From: Neorhizobium lilium | Lineage (GTDB): Bacteria > Pseudomonadota > Alphaproteobacteria > Rhizobiales > Rhizobiaceae | Assembly (NCBI RefSeq): GCF_004053875.1 | Contig: NZ_SBIP01000006.1 | Location: forward strand, 62,001-126,000 | DNA length: 64,000 nt | Direction of reading: 5' to 3' | In this document: positions 1 to 9,134 of the stretch, in pieces | Layout of the letters: the number at the start of each line of letters is the position of its first letter | Position numbering within the stretch: position 1 is the first letter of the stretch | The notes under the pieces: model-generated | Database searches by the model: none | The model's input: only the letters and a program-made list of their open reading frames with translations | Told to the model about the DNA's origin: nothing | Translations under genes and position numbers: made by a program

Positions 1-150
1 GTCTTCACGGACGTTTTTTCTGCTATCAGATTGATACCGGCAGCCGTGACGACAGAGCCGGCGACTCTTCAACCGCACCGAACAGCAAACAGCATCACCC
101 AGAAGAGACCTCGGGCTGGGCGCGGGTGCGACGTTCAGTTGCGTGATCCG

Positions 151-1413
151 TTAGTCGATCAGAATAGCCCGAAAATCATTCACATTGGTTCCGGTTGGGC
201 CGGGAGAAAAAAAGTCTCCAATGGCTTCGAATGCCGAAAAGCTATCGTTTCGGGCGAGCAATTGGCGCGCGTCCAAACCTGACGCGCGCAGGCGCCGAAT
301 TGTGGTGCCATCGATAAAAGCACCTGCATGCGGGCCCGATCCATCGATGCCATCGGTATCGGCTGACAATGCCGAAATATCGTAGCCATCGATGGCAAGC
401 GCGAAAGCGAGTGCGAACTCACTGTTTCGGCCCCCTTTGCCATCTGCCCCTCGCAAAGTAACCGTCGTCTCGCCGCCCGACAGCAGGATTGCGGGTGTCC
501 TAAAGGGACGGTCGCGGAGTGCGACTTCGCGGGCGACGGCGGCATGGACATTTGCGACATCCCGGCTCTCTCCCTCAATCGAATCCGACAGGATATAGGA
601 CGTGTAGCCATGCTCCCTTGCCACCCGTGCCGCAACCTCCAGCGAAACGCCAGCCGAGGCGATCACATTATGTTCATGCCGAGCAAAGACAGGGCTGGTC
701 GGAAACGGCGCATCGGCAAGAGGCGAATTCAGGTACGCAATGACGGCGGGCGACAGATCGAGCTTGTAGTAATCGATCACGGCCAAAGCATCGTGGCGCG
801 TGCTCGCGTCCGGTACGGTTGGCCCGGATGCCACGAAGGCAGGGTTGTCGCCGGGAATATCCGAGACGATCAGGCTGACAACGCGCGCATCCGTCGCAGC
901 GGCCAGGCGTCCACCCTTGATGGTAGAGAAATGTTTCCTGACCACGTTCATGGCGGAGATCGGTGCGCCCGAGGCCAAAAGCTTCTCATTGAGGGCGATC
1001 TCGTCTTCCAGCCTGAAGCCATCGGGTGGCGCCGGCAGGAGCGCCGAGCCGCCGCCACAGATCAGCGCGATCACCAGATCGCTCGAACTCAATTGCGACA
1101 CCTTCTCGAAAAGGCGTTTCGCAGCGTCGAGCCCTGCCCGGTCCGGCACCGGATGGGCCGCCTCGATCACCTCGATCGACCGGGTCACGCAACCGTACCC
1201 GTAACGGGTCACCACGATACCGTCGAGCGGTGCTGGCCAGATGCTTTCGAGCGCCGCCGCCATCTGGGCTGCGCCCTTGCCGGCTCCCACGACGACGGTG
1301 CGGCCATGCGCGGGTGGTACGGGGAGATGATGGCGAATCCCCGTCAACGGATCCGCCGCTTCGACAGCGGACCGGTATAGCATTTCGAGGAGATTGCGAT
1401 GCGGTAGTTTCAT
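151..1413 (-). CDS. ttuD: Glycerate 2-kinase, MOFRL family (TtuD/GckA type)
   Basis: 420 aa from the ATG at 1413; an upstream in-frame start would run into the preceding gene. Family: ATP-dependent phosphorylation of D-glycerate to 2-phosphoglycerate in the cytoplasm; older annotations call it hydroxypyruvate reductase TtuD of tartrate utilisation. Visible motifs are GAGKGAAQM near residue 43, CGGGSALLPAP near 118, a KHFSTIKGGRLA stretch near 158, and the C-terminal MOFRL part with LSGGETTVT and DTDGIDGSGPHAGA. Length is typical. It starts 7 bases after the stop of the second tctC and is the last gene of the operon, so it fits the final step that feeds glycerate into lower glycolysis. The kinase family is clear; the substrate is inferred. 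Confidence 0.9.
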   Translation of the reverse strand: MKLPHRNLLEMLYRSAVEAADPLTGIRHHLPVPPAHGRTVVVGAGKGAAQMAAALESIWPAPLDGIVVTRYGYGCVTRSIEVIEAAHPVPDRAGLDAAKRLFEKVSQLSSSDLVIALICGGGSALLPAPPDGFRLEDEIALNEKLLASGAPISAMNVVRKHFSTIKGGRLAAATDARVVSLIVSDIPGDNPAFVASGPTVPDASTRHDALAVIDYYKLDLSPAVIAYLNSPLADAPFPTSPVFARHEHNVIASAGVSLEVAARVAREHGYTSYILSDSIEGESRDVANVHAAVAREVALRDRPFRTPAILLSGGETTVTLRGADGKGGRNSEFALAFALAIDGYDISALSADTDGIDGSGPHAGAFIDGTTIRRLRASGLDARQLLARNDSFSAFEAIGDFFSPGPTGTNVNDFRAILID

Positions 1414-1420
1414 ACGTCTA

Positions 1421-2419
1421 TTAATTTCCAAGGATGCTCGTCCATTTATCGATCTCGGTGCCGACGAGTTGCTGCATATAAACTCCGCCGCGCTGTCCAA
1501 CCTCAGGCAGGCTTGCTCCGATGGCATTCAGCCTGTCGTGCACCCCTGCGTCCTCCAACGCTGCAGCTATCGCCTGTTCAAGACGCTCGACCACCGCGTC
1601 CGGCGCATCTTTCGGCACGAATAGCCCCGTCCAAGTTTCCGTCTTGAATTCAGGGAGACCACCTTCGGCGGCGGTCATTGCATTCGGCAGGATAGGAGAC
1701 CGTTTATCTGCAGCAACGGCCAGAACGCGCAGATCGCCCGACTTTGCATGCGGAGCGACAGAGGCCAGAAGATCACAGCCTCCATCGATCCGCTCCGAAA
1801 GAATATCGGTGATCGTTTGCCCAAATCCCTTGTAGGCGACCAGATTGGGCGTGACGCCGATTTGCTTGAAGAACATCACGCAGGCGACATGGGATGCGGC
1901 ACCCTGCCCGCCGTGACCCATCGCAGGACCGGTTTTATGCGCTTTCGAGTACGCGATAAACTCCTGCAGGGTTTTCGATGGATGGTTCTTCGACACGTAA
2001 AGAACATTGGGGCTTGAACTGACGAGGCCGAGATACCGAAAATCCGAACGCGGATCATATTGCAGCTTGGGGTTCATGGGAACTGCCGCGGCAAGGGTTC
2101 CAATGTGACCGAGACCGATGGTATAGCCATCCGGTTCCGCCGCCTTGACCCGTGTCGTGCCAATCGCGCCTCCTGCTCCCCCAATGTTTTCCACCAGAAC
2201 ATTGACGCCCAATTGACGTGAAAGCGCTTCCGCCAGGATCCGGCCCGTTGCATCCGCCGCACCGCCGGCGTTGAAAGGAACGATGATCGTGATTGGCTTT
2301 TCGGGGAATGTCTCTGCCTGGCCAGGACTGAACGACGCGCCCCAAATTCCCAGCACCGCCCCCAGTCTCAAAACATTGCGTCGAAACGGCCCTGTAAGCC
2401 TGTGTGGTTTTCCATGCAT
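1421..2419 (-). CDS. tctC: TctC/Bug-family periplasmic binding protein (second copy)
   Basis: 332 aa from the ATG at 2419, which has a strong GGAGGA ribosome site; a longer frame to 2503 overlaps the upstream gene and lacks support. The N-terminus is an export signal (RRNVLRLGAVLGIWGASF, then an AQAET-like cleavage region). The mature protein has the Bug hallmarks FPEKPITIIVPFNAGGAADATGR and GGAGGAIG, and PDGYTIG. Family role: periplasmic capture of a carboxylated solute for a TctAB permease. It is one of two binding proteins in this operon for a single TctAB pair, so it may widen substrate range or act as a sensor. Substrate unknown. Confidence 0.93.
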   Translation of the reverse strand: MHGKPHRLTGPFRRNVLRLGAVLGIWGASFSPGQAETFPEKPITIIVPFNAGGAADATGRILAEALSRQLGVNVLVENIGGAGGAIGTTRVKAAEPDGYTIGLGHIGTLAAAVPMNPKLQYDPRSDFRYLGLVSSSPNVLYVSKNHPSKTLQEFIAYSKAHKTGPAMGHGGQGAASHVACVMFFKQIGVTPNLVAYKGFGQTITDILSERIDGGCDLLASVAPHAKSGDLRVLAVAADKRSPILPNAMTAAEGGLPEFKTETWTGLFVPKDAPDAVVERLEQAIAAALEDAGVHDRLNAIGASLPEVGQRGGVYMQQLVGTEIDKWTSILGN

Positions 2420-2499
2420 GTCGATGTCCTCCTCCAAGGTGTGTGCGACACTAAAAAATCTCTGCAAGTCCGTCATCGCACAACACTGCCAATCGGCAG

Positions 2500-3375
2500 T
2501 CACCGAGCGAACCCGAGCCCTCGATCCCGCTGGTTCTCAAAGCCATAAAGTCTGGCCGAATTCTCCCACATCAAGGCGTCCAGCAGGAAAGGATCGGGGA
2601 TGGCTTCGACAAACCGTTCGACGAGCGCGGCGTAGGATATCTCTCGATAAGGTATTTCGACATCAGGGCCTTGATGGGCGCGATGCTCCGGTGGGTGCGG
2701 CCAATCACTTCCCCAAATGCAACGATCGGCAGCAACCGACAGAAGTGCGTCCAGCCATTCCCGGTCCGGCGATACGTTGAAAGGGGCATGCTCAAGCCTG
2801 TAGGGAGAGGACAGCTTGATCCAGACATGCTCGTGTCGAAGTAGAGCCAGCAGTGCCTGTCCTTCAACGCTGGCTGGCCGGAAGGCGCCGTACAGCCCGT
2901 AGTGATCGATAACCGTTCTGACCGGCGCCTGCCTGATCACCGCAGCGTTTTTCAACAAACCCTGCAGGGGCGCGATAACCTCCACATGCAGACCCGACTG
3001 CGCGGCAAGATCGCTGACAATCGAGAAATCATCACTTCCACCACCGACATTTTGGGCGGCCGGACTGTAAAGATTGACCCGTAGAGCGACGACCCCGCGC
3101 TTTTTATAGGCATCAAGCGTCATGACAGGCGTGTCGTGCGCCACCACAGCGACCCCGCGACCCTTGCCCTGGAGTTGATCGAGCGCCCCCAGAAGAACGG
3201 CATTGTCCGTCCCGTAAAAGCTTGGCTGGGTGATGACGAAGTGATCGATCCCAAAAGGTCTGCCATTCGCCATGAGATCTGCAAGCAGGGCGGGGCGGGC
3301 GATGAATGTCCGCCCCGGGATTTGCGGATGTTCATCGATACTGGCCACGACATGAACATGGGCGTCACAACGCAT
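2500..3375 (-). CDS. Amidohydrolase-2 family metal-dependent hydrolase (lactonase/PDC-hydrolase group)
   Basis: 291 aa, TIM-barrel amidohydrolase. The N-terminal DAHVHV (residues 4-9) is the first metal-binding motif, His158 lies in the TVIDHYG strand, and GSDWPHP near residue 222 supplies the conserved catalytic Asp. This pattern is that of the group holding 2-pyrone-4,6-dicarboxylate lactonase LigI and sugar-acid lactonases. No signal peptide, so cytoplasmic. It lies 35 bases after the exported MBL-fold gene and 80 before tctC. In context it could open a lactone or cleave an ester of the imported acid. Family is sure, substrate is inference. Confidence 0.85.
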   Translation of the reverse strand: MRCDAHVHVVASIDEHPQIPGRTFIARPALLADLMANGRPFGIDHFVITQPSFYGTDNAVLLGALDQLQGKGRGVAVVAHDTPVMTLDAYKKRGVVALRVNLYSPAAQNVGGGSDDFSIVSDLAAQSGLHVEVIAPLQGLLKNAAVIRQAPVRTVIDHYGLYGAFRPASVEGQALLALLRHEHVWIKLSSPYRLEHAPFNVSPDREWLDALLSVAADRCIWGSDWPHPPEHRAHQGPDVEIPYREISYAALVERFVEAIPDPFLLDALMWENSARLYGFENQRDRGLGFAR

Positions 3376-3410
3376 GGCGGTTCTCGCTTTTCAGCCGGCA
3401 AGGAGGTACA

Positions 3411-4694
3411 TCAATCGAAATGAACCTCTCCACCAGGCTGTTTGCACAAATGGTCGATAAGTCCCGCTTTCTTGGGATTTTCCCAAATCGCATCGGCCGT
3501 GTCGAAAACGATGGGCTTCAGATAATCTGTTGGGTCGATCAACCAGCGAACAACAGGACGCTGCTCCCTGGGCATGTTCATCAGGTCAAGCTGCTTCAGA
3601 TATCCGGCATACACCGACATGGATGACGCTTCCCGGGTTGCGGTACCGGTGGTCAGATGATTGGGAATGTAGATCTTCGGCTTCAGAGCCTCCTGATACT
3701 GGATCAGATCGCGGAGCCCATTATTGGTGAAGTTGCCGCTGGACGCCGTGCCCATGTGAAGATCGGTCGGCGGCAATGCCTTCAAAATGGCGACGATGCG
3801 TCTTCCATCCTCCGGTGTGCCGTCCCAGCCCTGTCCCTTGCCCTCTTTCAGCGCGCCGGCGCTGTTATGCCAGACGAAAGAGAAATGGCTTCCGCTCCGC
3901 AAGATGAAGCTGAAGAATAGGCTCTCGCCGCCACCTGGCTTGCCGGCTGTTTCGAGGTTCATCTGCCCGGTCGCGGGCGAAGGGGCTTTTTCATCCGGCG
4001 TCAGCGCAACGCCCTTTGGAAACAGTTCCGCATCGCGCGGGTCTAAAATGATTTTCACCGGTGTGGGCGGGAAGGACGTATCTGGCGGCACCGCGACGGA
4101 ATGCAAATGGCGAAAAGCGATGACGCAGGCATTGGGCTCCAGCACGTCGAGCTGGAGAATTTCGGTGCCGGGCGTTGAGCCTGCGGACGTAACGGACACG
4201 CAATCGATTTTGGCTGACGAGTCGAGCTTCGCAACGGCGTCGTTCATGATCGCGGGATCGTTTTGCATCCGCTGAAGATCCTGCACCATAACGCCGCAGG
4301 TTTCCGCTGTCGCATATATACGGGCGCCCGTCTTGCCTGCGATATATGCGGCATTGTCGGCATGGTCTCCATGACCGTGCCCAAGGAGAATCGACTGGGG
4401 AGCAAGGTCCACCATGTCCTTGATGACGATAGGGGTCCTGCCTGATTCGACCTCGAGCCGAGTGACGTATGTATCAAGATAAATGATACGGCCTTCGATC
4501 GCCGCAGCGAATGTTGAATTGGAAATCCAGGAAAATAAAACCTTGTCTTTGGGCAGGTCCCCTGTCTTGGGATCGATGTGCTCTACCCCGAAAACCTTTT
4601 GGCGAGCAGTGATCGTCGCTTGTAAATCGGCATAGGCCGGCTCGACGAAACACAAGGAAGATACGAACAGGCCTGCTAAAAAAATGCGTTTCAC
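3411..4694 (-). CDS. Exported metallo-beta-lactamase-fold hydrolase
   Basis: 427 aa from a GTG at 4694, chosen because GGAGGG sits 7 bases upstream and because it begins directly with a signal peptide (VKRIFLAGLFVSSLCFVEPAYA). An in-frame ATG at 4712 has a poor ribosome site. The metal motif HGHGDH is at about residues 106-111, with ADN following as in the B3/lactonase-like fold. The mature protein would act in the periplasm. Being inside a tripartite uptake operon, it may release the transported acid from an ester, lactone or amide outside the inner membrane. Antibiotic hydrolysis is not suggested by the context. Substrate unknown. Confidence 0.85.
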   Translation of the reverse strand: MKRIFLAGLFVSSLCFVEPAYADLQATITARQKVFGVEHIDPKTGDLPKDKVLFSWISNSTFAAAIEGRIIYLDTYVTRLEVESGRTPIVIKDMVDLAPQSILLGHGHGDHADNAAYIAGKTGARIYATAETCGVMVQDLQRMQNDPAIMNDAVAKLDSSAKIDCVSVTSAGSTPGTEILQLDVLEPNACVIAFRHLHSVAVPPDTSFPPTPVKIILDPRDAELFPKGVALTPDEKAPSPATGQMNLETAGKPGGGESLFFSFILRSGSHFSFVWHNSAGALKEGKGQGWDGTPEDGRRIVAILKALPPTDLHMGTASSGNFTNNGLRDLIQYQEALKPKIYIPNHLTTGTATREASSMSVYAGYLKQLDLMNMPREQRPVVRWLIDPTDYLKPIVFDTADAIWENPKKAGLIDHLCKQPGGEVHFD

Positions 4695-4781
4695 GGTCTT
4701 ACCCTCCAACATGTAAATCCTGAAGCCAGAATTGCACCTCCTCATCGACATTGCCGTGCATCCGTGACGAAGATATCGGCG

Positions 4782-6290
4782 TCAGTCATCCTCTACGAAA
4801 ACCTGATCGCGTTTCGAGCGGATCGACGGCAGCAAGGCGACGACGACGCAGGCGACGCCGACGGCCAGCAGCGAGGCGGAAATGGGATTGGTGATGAACA
4901 CGGTGGCGTCGCCCCGCGAGATGATCATCGCACGCCTCAGATGTTCTTCGAGCAGCGGTCCGAGGACAAAGCCGAGCAGTAAGGGCGCCGGTTCGCAACC
5001 AAACCTGATCAGGGCATAGCCGACGATACCGGATATGAGTATTGCGTAGACATCGAAGGGATTGTTGTTGATCGAATAGCATCCGATCGACGCGAAGATC
5101 ACGATTGCGGGAAACAACGCGCGGTAGGGGATCGAAAGCATCTTCACCCAGAGCCCGATCAACGGCAGGTTCAAAATGACCAGCAGCAGATTGCCGATCC
5201 ACATAGAGGCAATGATGCCCCAAAACAGCGCTGGCTGGCTGGTAATGACATCGGGACCGGGCGTGATCCCTTGCAGGATGAACGCGCCGACGATCAGGGC
5301 CATCACTGGATGAGCCGGAATTCCGAGGGTCAAAAGCGGAATGAAGGAGGTTTGCGCCGCCGCATTGTTGGCGCTTTCAGGACCCGCTACCCCTTCGATC
5401 GCCCCGTGGCCAAACTCTTCCGGGTGTTTCGAAAAGTTTTTTTCGGCCGAGTAGCTGGCAAAGGAGGCCAGCACATGTCCCCCGCCGGGCAACACCCCCA
5501 GGATTGAACCGATGAGCGTTCCCCGCAGCACCGGGGCGACGATCCGGCGGAAATCGTCTTTGTTAAGCCAGAGGTGGGTTACATGTTTGACGCCGACTTC
5601 ACGTTCCTGGTCGCTTTGCATGTTGCGGAAGATCTCGGCAAGGCCAAAAACGCCGACGGCAACGGACACGAAATTGATGCCCTGTGAAAGCTCCAGTCGT
5701 CCGAACGTAAAGCGCTCCTGCCCGGTATAAATGTCCTGGCCGACCGTGCCGAGCAAGAGCCCGATCACGATCATGCCAAGCGCTTTCAAAACGGAACCAT
5801 GCGCCAGCGAGATCGAGACGAGCAGACCGAGAACGATCAGTGCGAAATATTCCGGCGCACCGAACTTGAGCGCGACCGAGGCAAGCGGCGGAGCCGCAAT
5901 AGCCAGAAGCAGCGTGGCGACGCAACCCGCGAAGAACGAACCGAGCGCTGCCGTTGCCAGCGCCTGCCCCGCTCGTCCCTTGCGCGCCATCTGGTAGCCA
6001 TCGATGGCCGTTACGGCCGAAGAGCTTTCACCAGGCAGGTTGATGAGGATCGCCGTTGTCGAGCCACCATACTGCGCTCCGTAGTAAATGCCCGACAGCA
6101 TGATGAGCGAGGTGACGGGCGCGAAGGAGAAGGTGACTGGCAGCAACATTGCAATGGTCGCCGTCGGTCCGATCCCGGGAAGCACTCCGACAAGCGTACC
6201 AAGCAAAACTCCGATAAAACACCAGAAAATGTTGATCGGCGTCAGCGCTGTTTCAAAACCCAGCGCCAGGTTGGCCATAAGATCCATCAT
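4782..6290 (-). CDS. tctA: Tripartite tricarboxylate transporter, large permease TctA
   Basis: About 502 aa starting at ATG-ATG (6290/6287), 11 bases past the tctB stop. The conserved early stretch [17 protein letters not shown], the [18 protein letters not shown] motif and repeated hydrophobic helices identify TctA, the membrane subunit that carries the substrate with cation symport. Length matches the family. It is encoded next to tctB and between two tctC-type genes, making this a full TctABC set with a spare binding protein. Confidence 0.95.
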   Translation of the reverse strand: MMDLMANLALGFETALTPINIFWCFIGVLLGTLVGVLPGIGPTATIAMLLPVTFSFAPVTSLIMLSGIYYGAQYGGSTTAILINLPGESSSAVTAIDGYQMARKGRAGQALATAALGSFFAGCVATLLLAIAAPPLASVALKFGAPEYFALIVLGLLVSISLAHGSVLKALGMIVIGLLLGTVGQDIYTGQERFTFGRLELSQGINFVSVAVGVFGLAEIFRNMQSDQEREVGVKHVTHLWLNKDDFRRIVAPVLRGTLIGSILGVLPGGGHVLASFASYSAEKNFSKHPEEFGHGAIEGVAGPESANNAAAQTSFIPLLTLGIPAHPVMALIVGAFILQGITPGPDVITSQPALFWGIIASMWIGNLLLVILNLPLIGLWVKMLSIPYRALFPAIVIFASIGCYSINNNPFDVYAILISGIVGYALIRFGCEPAPLLLGFVLGPLLEEHLRRAMIISRGDATVFITNPISASLLAVGVACVVVALLPSIRSKRDQVFVEDD

Positions 6291-6300
6291 CGCGCAATCC

Positions 6301-6768
6301 TCACAATCCGAACAGTGGGCCAAATGCCGGCAGGGACACTGCCAGCCCGACTTTGAACACGACGTAACAGAGCGTCGTCATGACCAGGCCCATAACGCAG
6401 GCAGATAGAGGCGAGTTTTTTGGAGAGGCAAGCGCTGTAAGGACTGTGCAGAGAAAAACCAGGGGCACGAGACCTATGGTTCGCGCCCCCGCCGCGAATA
6501 GCACGAGAGACAGGCAGATCAGAATGATCGCACGCCATGGAGGCGTGGCAGCGGATGCTTCGGGCGGCTTGCGAAAGCCGCCAACCACGACGAAAATACC
6601 GAAGACTGCGAGCAAGGCTGCAAGTACGACGGGGAAAAAACCCGGGCCCATCTGCAGGCCGGTGCCGAGCTCGTAGCGGGATCCTTCCGCCGCAAAAAAA
6701 ATGGCAATAACAATGAAGATCCCGCCGGCGATGACATCGTGGCGGCTGCGTTTCTCGGTCGTGTCCAT
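6301..6768 (-). CDS. tctB: Tripartite tricarboxylate transporter, small permease TctB
   Basis: 155 aa with four predicted membrane helices (about residues 13-30, 38-58, 78-98 and 110-150), usual for TctB. The motif GPGFFP, present here as QMGPGFFPVVLA, is characteristic. The ATG at 6768 is preceded by GGAGGAG. It forms the inner-membrane complex with TctA. Gap to ttuC is 49 bases and to tctA about 10, so co-transcription is likely. Confidence 0.93.
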   Translation of the reverse strand: MDTTEKRSRHDVIAGGIFIVIAIFFAAEGSRYELGTGLQMGPGFFPVVLAALLAVFGIFVVVGGFRKPPEASAATPPWRAIILICLSLVLFAAGARTIGLVPLVFLCTVLTALASPKNSPLSACVMGLVMTTLCYVVFKVGLAVSLPAFGPLFGL

Positions 6769-6817
6769 CAGGTCTCCTCCAAGCCCAGTCCGCCCTCACC
6801 CGCGAACCGTGCCGTTA

Positions 6818-7894
6818 TTACAGAATGTTGGCGCCGGCAATCGCCTCGCAAACAGCCCGGGTCACGTCCACCGTCTTGGCGGTGCCGCCGACATCCGGCG
6901 TCAGAATACCGGCTTCGGTGACACGCTCCACCGCTTGCATCAGGCGGGCGGCAGCCTCGTGTTCACCCAGATGATCCAGCATCTGTGCGGCCGTCCAGAA
7001 GGTGGCCACCGGATTGGCAATGCCCTTGCCGGTGATATCGAACGCGGAGCCGTGGATCGGCTCGAACATTGACGGGTAGCGGCGTTCCGGATCGATATTG
7101 GCGGTGGGCGCAACCCCCAGGCTGCCGGCCAGCGCGCCCGCGAGATCGGACAGGATATCGGCGTGTAGATTTGTGGCGACAATGGTGTCGAGACTCTTCG
7201 GATTGAGCGTCATACGCACCGTCATCGCATCAACCAGCATTTTGTCCCAGGTCACATCCGGGAATTCCAGCGCCACTTCCGCGGCGATCTCGTCCCACAT
7301 CACCATACCATGCCGCTGGGCGTTGGACTTGGTGACGACGGTCAGGAATTTCCGAGGGCGCGCCTGCGCCAGCTTGAAGGCATAGCGCATGATGCGGGTG
7401 ACGCCGACCCGAGTGAAGATGGCGACTTCCGTGCCCACCTCCTCCGGAAGTCCCTTATGAGCGCGTCCGCCATGGCCGGAATACTCGCCTTCGGAGTTTT
7501 CCCGCACGATCACCCAGTCGAGATCGCCGGGGCCGCAGTTGCGCAACGGCGGGGTAATGCCCGGCAGGATCTTCGTCGGGCGCACATTCGCATATTGATC
7601 GAAGCCCTGGCAGATGGGCAGGCGCAGGCCCCATAGCGTAATATGGTCCGGAACATCCGGCGCTCCGACAGCCCCGAAAAAGATCGCATCGAACGGCTTC
7701 AATGTCTCGAGCCCGTCCGCCGGCATCATTACGCCATGTTTCTTATAGTAATCGGATCCCCAGTCGAACGTTGTGGTGTCGATGGTAAAGTCACCGCTGC
7801 GCTTGCAAAGAGCCTCAAGGACTTGCAACCCTGCGGCAATCACTTCGGGGCCGATACCGTCGGCGGGAATGGCGGCAATCTTATAAGAGCGCAT
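6818..7894 (-). CDS. ttuC: Tartrate dehydrogenase/decarboxylase-type (TtuC; isocitrate/isopropylmalate dehydrogenase family)
   Basis: 358 aa from the ATG at 7894 (MRSYKIAAIPADGIGPEV), the start matching tartrate/D-malate dehydrogenases; a start 36 bases earlier is possible. Domains: NAD-binding beta-decarboxylating dehydrogenase throughout, with IPADGIGPEV, the ENSEGEYSGHGG substrate loop near residue 130, KSNAQRHGM and D-x-x-x-D metal residues in LHADILSDLAG, then EPIHGSAFDITGKGIANP. Family reaction: NAD-dependent oxidation of tartrate or D-malate, and decarboxylation of meso-tartrate to glycerate. The adjacent glycerate kinase gene supports a tartrate-like substrate. A 3-isopropylmalate dehydrogenase role is unlikely in this operon. 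Confidence 0.9.
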   Translation of the reverse strand: MRSYKIAAIPADGIGPEVIAAGLQVLEALCKRSGDFTIDTTTFDWGSDYYKKHGVMMPADGLETLKPFDAIFFGAVGAPDVPDHITLWGLRLPICQGFDQYANVRPTKILPGITPPLRNCGPGDLDWVIVRENSEGEYSGHGGRAHKGLPEEVGTEVAIFTRVGVTRIMRYAFKLAQARPRKFLTVVTKSNAQRHGMVMWDEIAAEVALEFPDVTWDKMLVDAMTVRMTLNPKSLDTIVATNLHADILSDLAGALAGSLGVAPTANIDPERRYPSMFEPIHGSAFDITGKGIANPVATFWTAAQMLDHLGEHEAAARLMQAVERVTEAGILTPDVGGTAKTVDVTRAVCEAIAGANIL

Positions 7895-7953
7895 GAGAAA
7901 CTCGATGATTGGAGTGTCATTGCTGAACATCGCAGTTAAGCGTGTCAGGTGGA

Positions 7954-7979
7954 TACTCGCCGGAGATTGCCGGCGAGTA
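7954..7979 (-). terminator. Intercistronic stem-loop between tctC and ttuC
   Basis: A perfect 10-bp inverted repeat (TACTCGCCGG / CCGGCGAGTA) with a 6-base loop lies 37 bases past the tctC stop and 60 before ttuC. There is no U-tract, so it is more likely a 3'-end stabiliser or partial attenuator giving excess binding protein than a full terminator. Confidence 0.65.
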
Positions 7980-8016
7980 GAAGATCGAACTTTTTACCTG
8001 CCCTGCTGTGACCGGA

Positions 8017-8988
8017 TCACTTGATGTTTGAAGTCGCGATCAATGTGGTCAAGCGCTCGACCTCCGCCTTGAATTTCTGATCGAGAGCAAGCGGCGTCGC
8101 CTGATCTTCGGAAACCGGTGTGGTGCCGAGGCCCGCCATGCGCTCGATGACGGTCTTGTCTTTCAAGGCCACTTTCAAGGCGTCCGAGAGTTTGGCGCGC
8201 ACATCGTCTGGTGTGCCCTTCGGTGCCCAGAGTGCATGCCAGGCGCTCAGCTCAAAGCCTTTGACGCCGCTCTCGTCCACAGTCGGGACATCCGGCAGAA
8301 CGGCGATGCGCGCCTTGGTCGTCACCGCGTAGGGCTTTACTTCCTCGGCTTTGATTTGCGTGACCGTATTCGTGGTCTGGTCGCAGGCCAGATCGATGCG
8401 GCCGCCGATCAGGTCGGTCATGGCCGGCCCCATGCCCTTGTATGGGACCAGTGTCATCTTCGATTTCGTCGCATCCTGGATCAGCATGCCGCACAAATGC
8501 GAAACCGCGCCCGTGCCTGCCGTGCCGAAGGTCACAGCCGGACCGTTCTGCTTCAGGTAGACCAGAAGATCAGCGAAGGTCTTCGGTTCCAAATCCTTGC
8601 GTCCGACAACGGTCATGGGAACTTCCGTAATCAGCCCAATGCTCGAGAAGTCTTCGATCGGTTTGTAGGTGAGATTTGGATAGAGGGCAGCGAAGGTGGC
8701 GACCCCAATGTGGTAAAGGAGCAGATGGTAACCGTCTGGATCGGCCTGAGCGACCGTTGCAGCGCCCAGCGAGCCTCCTGCACCCCCCATGTTTTCGATC
8801 AGCACCTGCTGTCCGAGCGTCTTTGACATTGATTGCGCGATCAGGCGGGCAACCGTGTCACTTGGTCCCCCTGCTGCGGCGGGAACCATGATGGTGAGTG
8901 GCCTGTCGGGAAAGCTTGTTTGCGCTTGCACAGCAACGGCTGCAGTGGACAGCAGCATTGCCACCAACGCTATATGGATTGGCTTCAT
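8017..8988 (-). CDS. tctC: TctC/Bug-family periplasmic binding protein (first gene of operon)
   Basis: 323 aa from the ATG at 8988, preceded by GAGGAGGAGACG; the reading frame stays open further upstream but without a start signal. Signal peptide MKPIHIALVAMLLSTAAVAVQAQ, then the Bug signatures FPDRPLTIMVPAAAGGPSDTVAR, GGAGGSLGAA and PDGYHLL. It leads the operon and should be the main binding protein of the TctAB importer. Divergent from the GntR gene, with a palindromic operator over the shared promoter region. The ligand is a carboxylic acid by family; which one is not visible. Confidence 0.94.
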   Translation of the reverse strand: MKPIHIALVAMLLSTAAVAVQAQTSFPDRPLTIMVPAAAGGPSDTVARLIAQSMSKTLGQQVLIENMGGAGGSLGAATVAQADPDGYHLLLYHIGVATFAALYPNLTYKPIEDFSSIGLITEVPMTVVGRKDLEPKTFADLLVYLKQNGPAVTFGTAGTGAVSHLCGMLIQDATKSKMTLVPYKGMGPAMTDLIGGRIDLACDQTTNTVTQIKAEEVKPYAVTTKARIAVLPDVPTVDESGVKGFELSAWHALWAPKGTPDDVRAKLSDALKVALKDKTVIERMAGLGTTPVSEDQATPLALDQKFKAEVERLTTLIATSNIK

Positions 8989-9045
8989 CGTCTCCTCCTC
9001 GAGAACAAAACCCAATGCCTCCACACTGAGCGACTTCCATGCTAT

Positions 9046-9057
9046 CTTGCATGCAAG
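9046..9057. promoter_or_regulatory. Palindromic operator, probable GntR/FCD site
   Basis: CTTGCATGCAAG is a perfect 12-bp palindrome lying in the 134-bp divergent space between tctC and the gntR gene, just downstream of a candidate -10 box for tctC. FCD-type GntR repressors usually bind such short palindromes over their target promoter. Regulator assignment is inferred from position. Confidence 0.6.
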
Positions 9058-9061
9058 TAAG

Positions 9062-9089
9062 AATTTATAGATGCGTAGCTGTTTGTCAA
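9062..9089 (-). promoter_or_regulatory. Candidate sigma70 promoter for the tctC-ttuC-tctBA operon
   Basis: On the minus strand TTGACA (9089-9084) is followed after 16 bases by TAAATT (9067-9062). A start of transcription would fall in or beside the palindrome at 9046-9057, as expected of a repressible promoter. Confidence 0.5.
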
Positions 9090-9134
9090 CGACAAATCGC
9101 GTAGATCGAAAGACGCAGAAGCATGAGGCATGCC

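Noticed and set aside
1-150. Possible gene at the left edge
   Set aside because: Open frames here are short on both strands and show no motif.
544-1380. 278-codon open frame on the plus strand
   Set aside because: It is antisense to the glycerate kinase gene, has no ribosome site and no motif; high GC creates such frames throughout the window.
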